From Dehalococcoidia bacterium (GTDB lineage Bacteria; Chloroflexota; Dehalococcoidia; UBA2979), in contig JAIBBD010000008.1 of assembly GCA_019694855.1 (NCBI GenBank), forward strand, positions 1 to 52,984: a stretch of 52,984 bases of DNA, written 5' to 3'. Positions 15,050 to 23,418 of this stretch are shown piece by piece. The notes beneath the pieces were generated by a model. The model was not told the origin of the DNA. It did not search any database and was given only the letters and a program-made list of their open reading frames with translations. The stretch's first letter is position 1. The number at the start of each line of letters is the position of its first letter. The position numbers and the translations under genes were made by a program.

Positions 15050-16336
15050 ATGAGGTCCGTGTCCGCGAGCGAAGCACTGGAGGCGGTGCAGAGTGGCCAG
15101 CGCGTGTATTTGCACGGCGGCGCCGCGACGCCCACACCGCTGCTATTCGCGCTCGCGGACCGCGCTCGTCGTCTCAGCGGAGTTGAGACCGTTTCGCTGC
15201 ACCTCGACGGCCCCGCGCCGCACGTGGCACCGGAACTGGCGGGGCACCTGCGACACAACGCGCTGTTCATCGGCGCGAACGTCCGGGCCGCCGTCGGCGA
15301 AGGACGAGCCGACTTCACCCCGGTCTTCCTCTCCGACATCCCTCAACTCTTTGCCGGCGGGACGCTGCCCATCGATGTCGCGTTGATCCAGGTGTCCCCG
15401 CCCGACGCGCATGGCTACTGCTCGCTCGGCGTCTCCGTGGATGTGGCGCACTCCGCGGTCCATCACGCCGACGTCGTCGTGGCCGAGGTCAACCGCCAGA
15501 TGCCGCGCAGCCTCGGCCGTTCCTTCCTGCATGTTTCGCAGATCGACCTCGCGGTGGAGACAGACCGGCCGCTCGTCGAGGTCCCCGCCCCACCCCTCGA
15601 TGACCGCTACTACCAGATCGGACGGCACGTGGCGTCACTGATCGAGGACGGGGCGACGCTGCAGCTCGGCATCGGCGCCGTGGCGGAGGCAGTACTGCTG
15701 CAACTCTTCGACCATCGTGACCTGGGCGTGCACACGGAGATGTTCTCGGATGGCGTCGTCGACCTCTTCGAGGCGGGAGTGATCACCGGCGCGAAGAAGC
15801 GCCGCCACACCGGGGAGATCGTGACGTCGTTCGTTCAGGGGACGCGCCGGCTATACGACTTCGTCGACGACAACCCGGTCGTCTCGATGCACCCCTCGGA
15901 CTACACGAACAACCCGGCCGTCATCGCAAGCCACGTCGAGATGGTCGCCGTGAACTCAGCGATCGAGGTGGACCTGACGGGACAGGTGTGCGCCGATTCC
16001 ATCGGCGGACGGTTCTACAGCGGCATCGGCGGGCAGCTCGACTTCATCCGTGGGGCCGCGCGAGCAGTGCAGGGACGGCCGATCATCGCGCTGCCGTCGA
16101 CCACCGCTGACGGGCGCATTTCGCGCATCGTGAGCCGCCTGGCGCCGGGCGCGGGCGTAGTCACCACGCGCGGCGACGTGCACTTCGTGGTCACCGAGCA
16201 CGGCATCGCCGAGCTGCACGGCCGGAACGTCCGGGAACGCGGACAGGCGTTGTTGCGGGTCGCCCATCCAGCGTTCCGCGACCAGCTCGCTCGTGAGGCA
16301 TTCGAGACATACGGGATGCGGCTCAGCGGCGCCTGA
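15050..16336 (+). CDS. Acetyl-CoA hydrolase/transferase family (4-hydroxybutyrate CoA-transferase like)
   Basis: A 428-residue family I CoA transferase. It has both domains: the N-terminal half with LHGGAATPTPL, and the C-terminal half with HTEMFSDGVVDL, where Glu230 is the likely CoA-thioester-forming residue. GIGGQLDFIRGA and VTEHGIAELHG complete the signature. The ATG at 15050 has the site GAGGAAAGG upstream. Likely reaction: moving CoA between acetyl-CoA and a short-chain acid, or hydrolysing acetyl-CoA. It is divergent from the PAS kinase and followed after 100 bases by a CPBP protease, with no obvious pathway partner adjacent, so the acceptor cannot be named. Confidence 0.9.
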   Translation: MRSVSASEALEAVQSGQRVYLHGGAATPTPLLFALADRARRLSGVETVSLHLDGPAPHVAPELAGHLRHNALFIGANVRAAVGEGRADFTPVFLSDIPQLFAGGTLPIDVALIQVSPPDAHGYCSLGVSVDVAHSAVHHADVVVAEVNRQMPRSLGRSFLHVSQIDLAVETDRPLVEVPAPPLDDRYYQIGRHVASLIEDGATLQLGIGAVAEAVLLQLFDHRDLGVHTEMFSDGVVDLFEAGVITGAKKRRHTGEIVTSFVQGTRRLYDFVDDNPVVSMHPSDYTNNPAVIASHVEMVAVNSAIEVDLTGQVCADSIGGRFYSGIGGQLDFIRGAARAVQGRPIIALPSTTADGRISRIVSRLAPGAGVVTTRGDVHFVVTEHGIAELHGRNVRERGQALLRVAHPAFRDQLAREAFETYGMRLSGA

Positions 16337-16436
16337 GGTCCTTGGTGCGACCTTCGTCCTTCCCACGGGAAGGCCAACGACTCTACCTCGCATTGGGAGG
16401 CCGGCCAGAATCGAGGGGTATCTCGAGCAGGCACAT

Positions 16437-17348
16437 ATGCGCCTCGAAGCCGTCCACCGCCATCCGCTGCTCGCCTACTTCGGGCTCGCGTGGGCGATCT
16501 CATGGCTGCTCTGGCTGCCCGCAGTCGCCTCGCGGCAGGGCTGGTGGGAGATCGACGTGCCCATCGCCTGGCACTACGCCGGGGCGGTGGGGCCAATCAC
16601 GGCGGCCATCGTGGTCGCATTCATCGTGGAGGGCCAACAGGGCGTCTTCGCCCTCGCTCAGCAATACCGTCCGTCTCGCGCCTCACTGCCGTGGCTCGTC
16701 GGCACGCTGGGCGGCATGCTGGTGCTCTTCGGAGCCGGTCTGACGGCTGCCCGACTCGCCGACGGCGAATGGCCCGCTTACGAGGAGGTCGCGAACGCCG
16801 GGAACCTGCCGGCCCTGGGGCTGCCGTTGACCTTCCTCGTCCATCTGGTCACCTTCGGCATCGGCGAAGAGACGGGCTGGCGGGGATTCGCGTTGCCCCG
16901 GCTGCAGGAGCAGCGCAGCGCTGCCCGCGCGACGGCGCTGCTGTTCGTCGGCTGGTCACTGTGGCACGTGCCATCGTTCTTCGAGAACCCGGACTACACT
17001 GACATGAACGCCGGCACCGTCGTTGGCTGGGCGATCGGTCTCGCCCTTGGCGCGGTCTTCCTCACCTGGTTGTACAACAGCACGCGCGGCAGCCTGCTGA
17101 CGATTGTCCTCTGGCATGCCACGTTCAACACCATCACGGCGTCCGAGGCGGCTTCGGGGGCCCTCGCAGCCGTGGCGACCACAGGGATCATGGCCATGGC
17201 GGTGGTCGTGTTCTTGCTCGCGGGCCCAGCGGAACTGCGCGGCTGGTCTCGTCGAGCCGGGCCACGGGTGGGCTGGCGCCAGCTCGGGCTCGAAGCCGAA
17301 GGTGCCCGGCGCCGGGAAGCTGCCACCCCGGCCAGCGGCGTCCGCTAG
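16437..17348 (+). CDS. CPBP-family intramembrane metalloprotease
   Basis: A 303-residue membrane protein with about eight helices. The CPBP (Rce1-like/ABI) motifs are in place: EETGWRG with Glu144-Glu145, then His177 in LWHVP, and His227 with Asn231 in LWHATFN. Together these form the presumed metal/active site within the membrane. The ATG at 16437 is chosen because helix 1 follows directly; the longer frame to 16293 overlaps the end of the CoA-transferase gene and looks non-coding. Roles in this family vary (prenyl-protein processing, bacteriocin immunity, signalling). No peptide or bacteriocin gene is nearby. A strong terminator follows. Confidence 0.88.
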   Translation: MRLEAVHRHPLLAYFGLAWAISWLLWLPAVASRQGWWEIDVPIAWHYAGAVGPITAAIVVAFIVEGQQGVFALAQQYRPSRASLPWLVGTLGGMLVLFGAGLTAARLADGEWPAYEEVANAGNLPALGLPLTFLVHLVTFGIGEETGWRGFALPRLQEQRSAARATALLFVGWSLWHVPSFFENPDYTDMNAGTVVGWAIGLALGAVFLTWLYNSTRGSLLTIVLWHATFNTITASEAASGALAAVATTGIMAMAVVVFLLAGPAELRGWSRRAGPRVGWRQLGLEAEGARRREAATPASGVR

Positions 17349-17375
17349 ACGCCCGGTTTTCGCTCGCTCAAACGT

Positions 17376-17408
17376 CGAGAGGGGCGGCCCAGATGGCCGC
17401 CCCTCTCG
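17376..17408. terminator. Strong hairpin terminator between convergent genes
   Basis: Perfect 14-base stem: CGAGAGGGGCGGCC at 17376-17389 and its complement at 17395-17408, with a 5-base loop. It lies between the CPBP gene (plus) and the propeller gene (minus) and can serve both. Confidence 0.78.
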
Positions 17409-17435
17409 CATCAACCATGCTGAAGCGCGCTTCGG

Positions 17436-18416
17436 CTAGTTGAGGCTGCTCACGTTGTCGATGCGCCAGACGTCGCCGCCGAGCGTGGTGACGTAGGCGG
17501 TGTCGCCGATCACCTCGAGCGAGGTCGGCATCGTCAGGTTGGCAACAAGGATCTGGAAGGAACCGTCGCCGACCAGCAGCAGCTTGCCGCTGAACGGGTC
17601 AGCCGGAGGCCCTTCCGGGTTGTTGGGCTGCGTGCCGAACGACAGCGCGTAGAGCCGGCTTGAGGGGCCCTTCTCGACGTCGATGATGAACGGGGTGCCG
17701 GCGGCGACGAGCGACGCCTCACCCTCGGGCAGGGTCACGGCCCAGACCCGACCGTCCTCCGGCTTGTGCGGGAAGGCGCCGATCTGGGAGAGGTAGAGCA
17801 CGTTGTCCGCGAGCGCCGTCCCGGTGGGCACGATGTTCTGGAACTGTGCGAGCTGCGAGATGTCGCCGTCGTCGGTCTCCACGACGAGCAGGCGGTTGTG
17901 GTTCGAGTCCACCACGAGCAGGCGGCCCGCGTCGAGGACGTCGAGGCGGAACGGGTTGCCAGTCGGCGCGGCGTCGGCGAACCCGACGGGGTGCGCCTTC
18001 GAGTACGCGCCGAGGTCGGCGAGAATCTCCCACTTGCCATGCTTCGGCAGGTGGTAGATGCCGACCACGCCGGGCGAGTCAACGCTTGTCGTCAGGGCGT
18101 ACAGGTCGAAGCCGATGAAGGCGATGTCGGAGACGCCGCCCTCCTCGCTCGTGGGGAGGCCCTCAGCGAACAGGGTCTTCTTGCCGCTCTCCGGATCGAC
18201 GCGCCAGACCGAGCCCGTGGAGGCATCAGCGACGTAGAGCGCGTTGTCCGGCCCGACCGTGGTGCCGAGCACCATGCCGAAGCCAGTCGCGATCTTCGTG
18301 CCGGCGGTTGGCGTGGGAGCGGCGGGCGGATCGGCCGCCCCGGCGCCAGCGGTCAGCATGACCGCCAGTGCCACAAAGAGCCCGGATGATAGGACGAGCG
18401 CTATCCAACGTTTCAT
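17436..18416 (-). CDS. Secreted ScyD/ScyE-type beta-propeller protein
   Basis: A 326-residue protein with a signal peptide (basic start MKRW, hydrophobic core to about residue 24, cleavage probably after AGAGA). A repeated six-bladed propeller pattern follows: blades contain GPDNALYVADASTGSVWRV-like, LLVVDSNHNRLLVV-like and LYVxxx strands, ending DTAYVTTLGGDVWRIDN. This matches the ScyD/ScyE family, named from scytonemin clusters but widely found outside them with unknown roles. No scytonemin genes are here. It is monocistronic: terminator downstream and the divergent STAS gene 253 bases upstream. An extracellular binding role is likely. Confidence 0.85.
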   Translation of the reverse strand: MKRWIALVLSSGLFVALAVMLTAGAGAADPPAAPTPTAGTKIATGFGMVLGTTVGPDNALYVADASTGSVWRVDPESGKKTLFAEGLPTSEEGGVSDIAFIGFDLYALTTSVDSPGVVGIYHLPKHGKWEILADLGAYSKAHPVGFADAAPTGNPFRLDVLDAGRLLVVDSNHNRLLVVETDDGDISQLAQFQNIVPTGTALADNVLYLSQIGAFPHKPEDGRVWAVTLPEGEASLVAAGTPFIIDVEKGPSSRLYALSFGTQPNNPEGPPADPFSGKLLLVGDGSFQILVANLTMPTSLEVIGDTAYVTTLGGDVWRIDNVSSLN

Positions 18417-18669
18417 AAGCCCTCCTTGCTTAACTGCGGACGCTCTTGCGCATTATGCCGTTCGCGTGAGCATACGCACCATCCCTGCCGTGATGTCTCG
18501 CCCCCTGTCGCCGGACCACCCTCGATCCGGGTGATACCGACTGCGATTGGCTCTCAATCCGGCAGAGCGTCGCGTGCACAGCGGGACATGAGGCGCCCGG
18601 CGGCTGTAAGGTAGTGGCACCACGAATGCGCAGGCTCCGGAATGCTCTCGCCCGAGGAAGGGGGACCGC

Positions 18670-19005
18670 ATGCGCATCCTGCTCGAGACTCCATCCGACG
18701 GCGCGGCCGTTCTGCACATCCACGGTCGCCTGGACCTGACCGCCGCCTCGGACGTGAAGAGCGCGATCCTGCGCGCCGTCGACAACGGGCGGCCGCAGGT
18801 GGTCGTCGACCTGAAGGACGTGCCCTTTATCGACAGCTCCGGCCTGGGAGCGTTGATCGGCGGACTCCGCGCCGCTCGCACCGCCGGCGGGGACCTCCGC
18901 ATCGCAAACCCGGGCCCCCAGGCACGCATGATCCTCGAGCTGACCACGCTCGACCGCGTGCTCGTCACGCACGAGACGGTTGAGGCGGCCCTTGCAGCTG
19001 ACTAG
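18670..19005 (+). CDS. STAS-domain anti-sigma factor antagonist (RsbV/SpoIIAA-like)
   Basis: A 111-residue single STAS domain. It has the diagnostic phosphorylation loop IDSSGLGAL with candidate Ser56/Ser57, and an N-terminal beta-strand HIHGRLDL. In partner switching, the unphosphorylated form binds the anti-sigma kinase and frees a sigma factor or other target. It overlaps the start of the anti-sigma kinase gene by 14 bases. The membrane SpoIIE-type phosphatase gene is convergent immediately beyond, so all core parts of the switch are present. The ATG at 18670 follows an AGGAAGGGGG ribosome site. Confidence 0.92.
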   Translation: MRILLETPSDGAAVLHIHGRLDLTAASDVKSAILRAVDNGRPQVVVDLKDVPFIDSSGLGALIGGLRAARTAGGDLRIANPGPQARMILELTTLDRVLVTHETVEAALAAD

Positions 19006-19432
19006 CCCCCCCGTGGTCGTGCGCCGGGCCCAACTGCAAGCGCGGGTCGACCGCCTCGAGGGCGTCCATGGCGCGCTCGAACACTTCTGGTCGAATGCCG
19101 AGGACCGTGGAGCACAGCCGCCGTACAACGCGCGGATGCAGTTCGACCTCGCAGTGATCGAAATCGCGGCCAACATCTGCGAGCATGCCGCGCACGGCGG
19201 CGGGGTCACGCTCGAACTCGAGTTGAGCCTCTACGGTGACCGCGTCGAGGCCAGATTCGACGACGATGCAGGCCCGGCGAGCTTACCCGCGACGAGCGAA
19301 ATGCCGTCCCAGGCGGCCGAGTCGGGCCGGGGACTGGCAATCGTCCGCAGGATCGTCGACGAGTTGCGTTACGAACGGGTGGGCGAGCACCACAACAGCT
19401 GGTTCCTCAGGAAGCAACTCCAGCCGGAGTAG
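18992..19432 (+). CDS. Anti-sigma regulatory factor, serine kinase of the RsbW/SpoIIAB type
   Basis: A 146-residue GHKL ATPase. The N box is VIEIAANICEHA (about residues 54-65 from this start), a D-box region follows around EARFDDDAG, and the C-terminal box reads GRGLAIVRRIVDELRYE. It lacks any sensor domain, as anti-sigma kinases do. The start is uncertain: a TTG at 18992 has GAGG upstream and overlaps the STAS gene; TTG 18980 and GTG 19013 are alternatives. Its last 26 bases overlap the end of the convergent SpoIIE-type phosphatase gene. No sigma factor gene is found in the window, so the target is elsewhere or is not a sigma factor. Confidence 0.87.
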   Translation: MQLTSPPVVVRRAQLQARVDRLEGVHGALEHFWSNAEDRGAQPPYNARMQFDLAVIEIAANICEHAAHGGGVTLELELSLYGDRVEARFDDDAGPASLPATSEMPSQAAESGRGLAIVRRIVDELRYERVGEHHNSWFLRKQLQPE

Positions 19433-21242
19433 TGACCGAGGCTGCAGGCCGCCCCGTGCCATCGAGGCGGAGCAGTACCACGGTGATGTCGTCCTCGGGC
19501 GTGCCCGCGTCCAGAGCCGTCATGACGGCGTGGTCGACGACCTGTGAGGCATCGAGGGGCGCCACGAGCAGCGGGCCCAACGCCGCAGGCGTCATGATCT
19601 CGGGCATCAGGTCCAGCAGCCCATCGCTGCAGATGAACAGCGAGTCTCCCTCGGCCAGCCGAACCTCGGTACTCGTGAAGCGGTGCGCGCCGTCCAACGT
19701 GCCGAGGGGCAGGTCGGTCGCCGGCAGCCGCCTCACCTCGCCCGCGTGCGTGAGGACGAAGGCCAGGCCGTGGCCGCAATCGACATACGTCAGCGAGTGC
19801 GTCGCTGCCTCGAAGCGAGCGTAGAACAATGTGCTGAACGCTGAAGCATTTGCGAAGTCCTGAGCCATCAGGTTCGCCGCTTTCGCGATCGTCTCCGCGG
19901 CATCGCAACCAACCGAACAAGCCCGCAGCGCGGTGCGCATGGAGGCCATGAGCAGGGCGGCCGCCATGCCTTTGCCCATCACGTCGCCGAACGAGATATG
20001 AAGCGTCCCCGCGGGCTCCTCCCACCAATCGTAGAAGTCGCCGCCGAGGTTCCTTGCGGGGAGGTACCGCGCGGCCAGCTGGTAGGTGTCACTCGCGTGC
20101 GTGGGCGCGGGCAGGAGCGTGGTCTGCAGGTCGGCGGCACGCCGCAGTTCCTTCCGCGTGTCGAGCAGGACCTCGACGTTATCGGTGAGCCCGAGCAGGA
20201 CGCGCGCGGCGACGCTCACGCCCCCGACCGCGGCGACGAACCCCAACGCGCGGTCGAGCTGAAATCCGGCACCGACCCCGAGCGCATCGCTCGCGAACAG
20301 CGCGCCAACCACGAGGAGCACCAGAGCGGGAGCCACACGCAGCCAACGAGCACGACGCTGCTCGGAGAGCACGACTCGGTAGTCGGGATCGAACAGCAGT
20401 TGGAGGCCCGCGGCGTAGCTCATCAGCAGGAACCCGATCACCCAGGCGGGGTCAGTGACGAGGTTGCCCGAGACGTACTCGTCGTTCAGGTCCAGGTAGG
20501 CGAACACGAGGTCGGCGGTAAGAAAGGCGAGCAGCCCGATGAAGAGCACCGCCAGGATGATGCCCGCCGCGCCGCGCCATACCTTGCGCAGCGCGAGCGC
20601 CAGCACCGCCAGGAGGAGCAGGTCGCCGATGGGATAGGCGGCCGACAGTGTCTTCTGGAGAGCGCCCGTGTCGCCTTCCGCGAAGATGTCCCTGACGACG
20701 AAATGCCAGACGAGGGCCGCACCGACCAGGGCGGTCGCGCCGGCGCTCGCAACGTCCGCCCAGTGACGGGCGTCCGACTCGCGCGGCATCAGCATGACGA
20801 TGCCCCCGAGCATGAGCGGTACCGCGGCCAGGTATCCGACGTCGACGAGCGAGGGGAACGGCGTCTCGACGCGCAGGATGACCTCGTACACGGCCCACGT
20901 GGTTTCGCCGAATCCCCAGGCGAGCCAGCCGAGTCCAAGCAGCAGCCATCCTCGGCGGGGGCGCCCCGAACAGCGGCGGCTGGCGAGCAAACCGAGGGAT
21001 CCGGCCGCCAGCGGCGGCAGCAGGCTCCCGACGTCAGAGCCGGCGAGAAAGGCGAGGCTGTCGCGGCCAAATGGACGCACAGCAGTCCAGAACGTGTACG
21101 TCGCCGCGTAGACGACGAGCGTGACAGCCAGGGCCGCGTGGAGCCGCCACGCGAGGCCGCCCGAACCGGCGCGGCCAATGCCATCGGCGGACATGTGAGT
21201 GAACGAAGCCGTCGGTGAGGTACTGGACAAGGCGCCTGCCAA
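19407..21242 (-). CDS. Membrane SpoIIE/RsbU-type PP2C phosphatase
   Basis: A 611-residue protein. The N-terminal half (about 20-340) has around nine helices of unassigned type. A helical linker with RRAADLQTTLLPAP, the usual lead-in, precedes the SpoIIE phosphatase domain. Metal-binding motifs are NLGGDFYDW, SFGDVMGKGMAAALLMA, FICSDGLLDL and DDITVVLLRL. It would dephosphorylate the STAS antagonist in response to a membrane signal. The start is the TTG at 21242, with AAGGTGA just upstream, or the ATG at 21194 without a ribosome site. The 3' end overlaps the kinase gene end. The leader holds alternative hairpins (21246-21284) that may cover the ribosome site. Confidence 0.9.
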   Translation of the reverse strand: MAGALSSTSPTASFTHMSADGIGRAGSGGLAWRLHAALAVTLVVYAATYTFWTAVRPFGRDSLAFLAGSDVGSLLPPLAAGSLGLLASRRCSGRPRRGWLLLGLGWLAWGFGETTWAVYEVILRVETPFPSLVDVGYLAAVPLMLGGIVMLMPRESDARHWADVASAGATALVGAALVWHFVVRDIFAEGDTGALQKTLSAAYPIGDLLLLAVLALALRKVWRGAAGIILAVLFIGLLAFLTADLVFAYLDLNDEYVSGNLVTDPAWVIGFLLMSYAAGLQLLFDPDYRVVLSEQRRARWLRVAPALVLLVVGALFASDALGVGAGFQLDRALGFVAAVGGVSVAARVLLGLTDNVEVLLDTRKELRRAADLQTTLLPAPTHASDTYQLAARYLPARNLGGDFYDWWEEPAGTLHISFGDVMGKGMAAALLMASMRTALRACSVGCDAAETIAKAANLMAQDFANASAFSTLFYARFEAATHSLTYVDCGHGLAFVLTHAGEVRRLPATDLPLGTLDGAHRFTSTEVRLAEGDSLFICSDGLLDLMPEIMTPAALGPLLVAPLDASQVVDHAVMTALDAGTPEDDITVVLLRLDGTGRPAASVTTPAGVAS

Positions 21243-21245
21243 CGA

Positions 21246-21284
21246 TCACCTTCGCGGTGAGCCGGGTGATCTTATCACCGGCTC
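21246..21284 (-). promoter_or_regulatory. Overlapping alternative hairpins in the SpoIIE-phosphatase leader
   Basis: Hairpin A pairs 21246-21250 (TCACC) with 21256-21260 (GGTGA). Hairpin B pairs 21259-21270 with 21274-21284 (11 pairs, one bulged G). The two share bases 21259-21260, so they exclude each other. On the minus strand, hairpin A contains the AAGGTGA ribosome site of the TTG start. It may be an attenuator-like switch or a clustered operator built from GGTGA units. Confidence 0.4.
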
Positions 21285-21435
21285 CCGAAGAGGAACCCCC
21301 AAATCTGGACGTGAGGCGCGCATTCGGGAGCTTGCCCGACTCGGCGCGCAATTACAAGCGCGTTCGAGCGTGATGGTCGGGCGTCCCGTCCGCCCCGTGT
21401 GACAATGGAACCACGCCTATCCGGAAAGGGCTCCC

Positions 21436-22527
21436 GTGCAATTCGGCATCTTCTCCGTTGGGGACGTCACACCCGACCCGCTCAGTGGCCGCGCACCCGG
21501 TGAGGCCGAACGTATCCAGTCGATGGTCGCGATCGCACTGAAGGCGGAACAAGTCGGCCTCGATGTGTTCGCGACGGGCGAGCATCACAATCCACCCTTC
21601 GTGCCCTCGTCGCCAACGACGCTCCTTGGGTACATCGCGGGGCGGACGAAACGCATCGTGCTCTCAACGGCGACGACGCTGATCACGACCAACGACCCGG
21701 TCAAGATCGCCGAGGACTACTCGATGCTGCAGCACCTTGCGGGCGGCCGGGTCGACCTCATGCTTGGGCGCGGCAATACGGCGCCGGTGTACCCCTGGTT
21801 CGGGCAGGACATCCGGAACGGCATCGCGCTTGCGATCGAACACTACGCACTGTTGCACCGTTTGTGGCGCGAGGAACGCGTGGACTGGGAGGGCCAGTTC
21901 CGGACGCCGCTCCAGTCGTTCACCTCGACGCCGCGGCCGCTGGACGGCGTGCCGCCGTTCGTGTGGCACGGGTCGATCCGCAGCCCGGAGATCGCGGACC
22001 AGGCCGCGTTCTACGGCGACGGCTTCTTCCACAACAACATCTTCTGGAACATCGAGCACGTGCAACGGCTCGTCGGGTTCTACCGGGAGCGGTTCGAGCG
22101 CTACGGGCACGGCGGCGCGGACGAGGCAATCGTCGGACTCGGCGGCCAGTTCTTCGCGCGGCCGCGCGCGGAGGACGCCGTGCGTGAGTTTCGTCCGTAC
22201 TTCGACAACGCGCCCGTGTACGGGCACGGGCCATCCCTCGAAGAGTTCAGCCGCACGACCCCGCTCACGGTCGGCACGCCCCAGCAAGTCGTCGAGCGAT
22301 ACGCCTCGATGCGGGAGTACGTCGGCGACTACCAGCGTCAGTTGTTCCTCGTCGACCACGCAGGCCTGCCGCTCGAAACGGTGCTCGACCAGGTCGAGAT
22401 CCTGGGCACGGAGATCGTGCCGGCGCTGCGGCACGAGATGGCCATCGGGCGGCCCGCACACGTCCCGGACGCGCCGACCCACGAGTCGCTGCGAGCGCGC
22501 GTAGCGGCAGCGACGGCCGCTAGCTGA
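21436..22527 (+). CDS. Luciferase-like (LLM class) flavin-dependent monooxygenase
   Basis: A 363-residue TIM-barrel enzyme of the bacterial luciferase-like family. It opens FGIFSVGDVTPDP, with GLDVFATGEHHNPPF (His residues near the flavin pocket), LSTATTLITTNDPVKIAEDYSML (cited by parts LSTATTL and AEDYSML), and GGRVDLMLGRGN. The start is a GTG at 21436 with GGAAAGGG upstream. These enzymes use reduced FMN or F420 delivered by another protein; the substrate cannot be predicted. It is divergent from the SpoIIE phosphatase and convergent with NAD kinase, whose stop overlaps its end by 8 bases (22520-22527). Confidence 0.92.
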   Translation: MQFGIFSVGDVTPDPLSGRAPGEAERIQSMVAIALKAEQVGLDVFATGEHHNPPFVPSSPTTLLGYIAGRTKRIVLSTATTLITTNDPVKIAEDYSMLQHLAGGRVDLMLGRGNTAPVYPWFGQDIRNGIALAIEHYALLHRLWREERVDWEGQFRTPLQSFTSTPRPLDGVPPFVWHGSIRSPEIADQAAFYGDGFFHNNIFWNIEHVQRLVGFYRERFERYGHGGADEAIVGLGGQFFARPRAEDAVREFRPYFDNAPVYGHGPSLEEFSRTTPLTVGTPQQVVERYASMREYVGDYQRQLFLVDHAGLPLETVLDQVEILGTEIVPALRHEMAIGRPAHVPDAPTHESLRARVAAATAAS

Positions 22528-23395
22528 GACCCGCCTCGGCGGGGTCGTCGTTGCCGACAACGTGGTCGATGCGCAGCCAGCCCAGCCGCCGCGCGAGGTT
22601 CGCGTAGAACTGGCGCTCGGCTCCCAGGCGGAGGAACAACGCCTCGCGCGGTGACCGGGTCACGCGGACGAACGTGCCAGACGTGACGGCCTGCTCGTGC
22701 CCCCCGTCGACCAGCAGCACCGCCTCGTAGCCGCGCGCGACCTCGAACTCGATGCTGGCATCGCCGGGCAGCACGAGGGCGTTCGGGTAGGAGAGGTGTG
22801 GGGCGACCGCCGTGACGATCAGGTCGTCGGACGTCGGATGCAGAATCGGCCCGCCAACGGAGAGCGAGTAACCAGTCGACCCCGTCGCCGTGGCAGCCAT
22901 AACCGCGTCCGCCCGGTACTCCGCCAGCAGCACGCCGTCGACGCGCAGGCCCACGGTCACCGTGCGACCGAGGTGCATGCGCCCGATCACGACGTCGTTG
23001 AGCGCGTGCTGCGGCGCGGCCTCTCCGACCTGGGCCTGCAGCATGACGCGCCGTTCGAGGCGACCTTCGCCGCCGATGATGCGCGTGAGGGCGTCTTCGG
23101 CCTCGCCTGCAGTCGCCTCGGCCAGAAAGCCGAGGCGGCCCATGCGCACGCCAAACACGGGCACGCCGGCACTCGAAGCGATGCCGGTAGCGTGCAGGAC
23201 CGTGCCATCGCCACCGACGCACACGAGCACGTCGGCACCGACGAGGTCAGCGCCGAGATCCTCATCGCTGCCATCGCGCGACAACTGTGACACCAGCGTC
23301 TCGGCGCCCGCGGCTTCGGCGACCGCGCGCAGACGGCCCGTCATCGCCTCGGCGCCGGGGACGGATGGGTGATAGCAGACGCTCACCCGTTTCAT
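22520..23395 (-). CDS. nadK: NAD kinase
   Basis: A 291-residue ATP-NAD kinase, which phosphorylates NAD+ to NADP+. Motifs are GGDGT at 61-65, the NE/D-type segment ALNDVVIGR, and the glycine-rich TATGSTGYSLSVGGP loop followed by LIVTAVAPHL. I start at MKRVSVCYHP (23395), where the fold begins. An alternative ATG at 23419 overlaps the stop of the rRNA methyltransferase gene (ATGA) and would add eight residues. The tlyA-nadK order is a common bacterial arrangement. The end overlaps the monooxygenase gene by 8 bases. Confidence 0.95.
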   Translation of the reverse strand: MKRVSVCYHPSVPGAEAMTGRLRAVAEAAGAETLVSQLSRDGSDEDLGADLVGADVLVCVGGDGTVLHATGIASSAGVPVFGVRMGRLGFLAEATAGEAEDALTRIIGGEGRLERRVMLQAQVGEAAPQHALNDVVIGRMHLGRTVTVGLRVDGVLLAEYRADAVMAATATGSTGYSLSVGGPILHPTSDDLIVTAVAPHLSYPNALVLPGDASIEFEVARGYEAVLLVDGGHEQAVTSGTFVRVTRSPREALFLRLGAERQFYANLARRLGWLRIDHVVGNDDPAEAGLS

Positions 23396-23418
23396 TACGC
23401 CTCGCGAGGGCGACATCA

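Noticed and set aside
17436-18416. Scytonemin biosynthesis gene
   Set aside because: Only the propeller fold resembles ScyD/ScyE; none of the scytonemin pathway enzymes are nearby.
19998-21218. Plus-strand frame of 406 codons opposite the SpoIIE phosphatase gene
   Set aside because: Low-complexity charged protein, antisense to clear SpoIIE motifs; no ribosome site.
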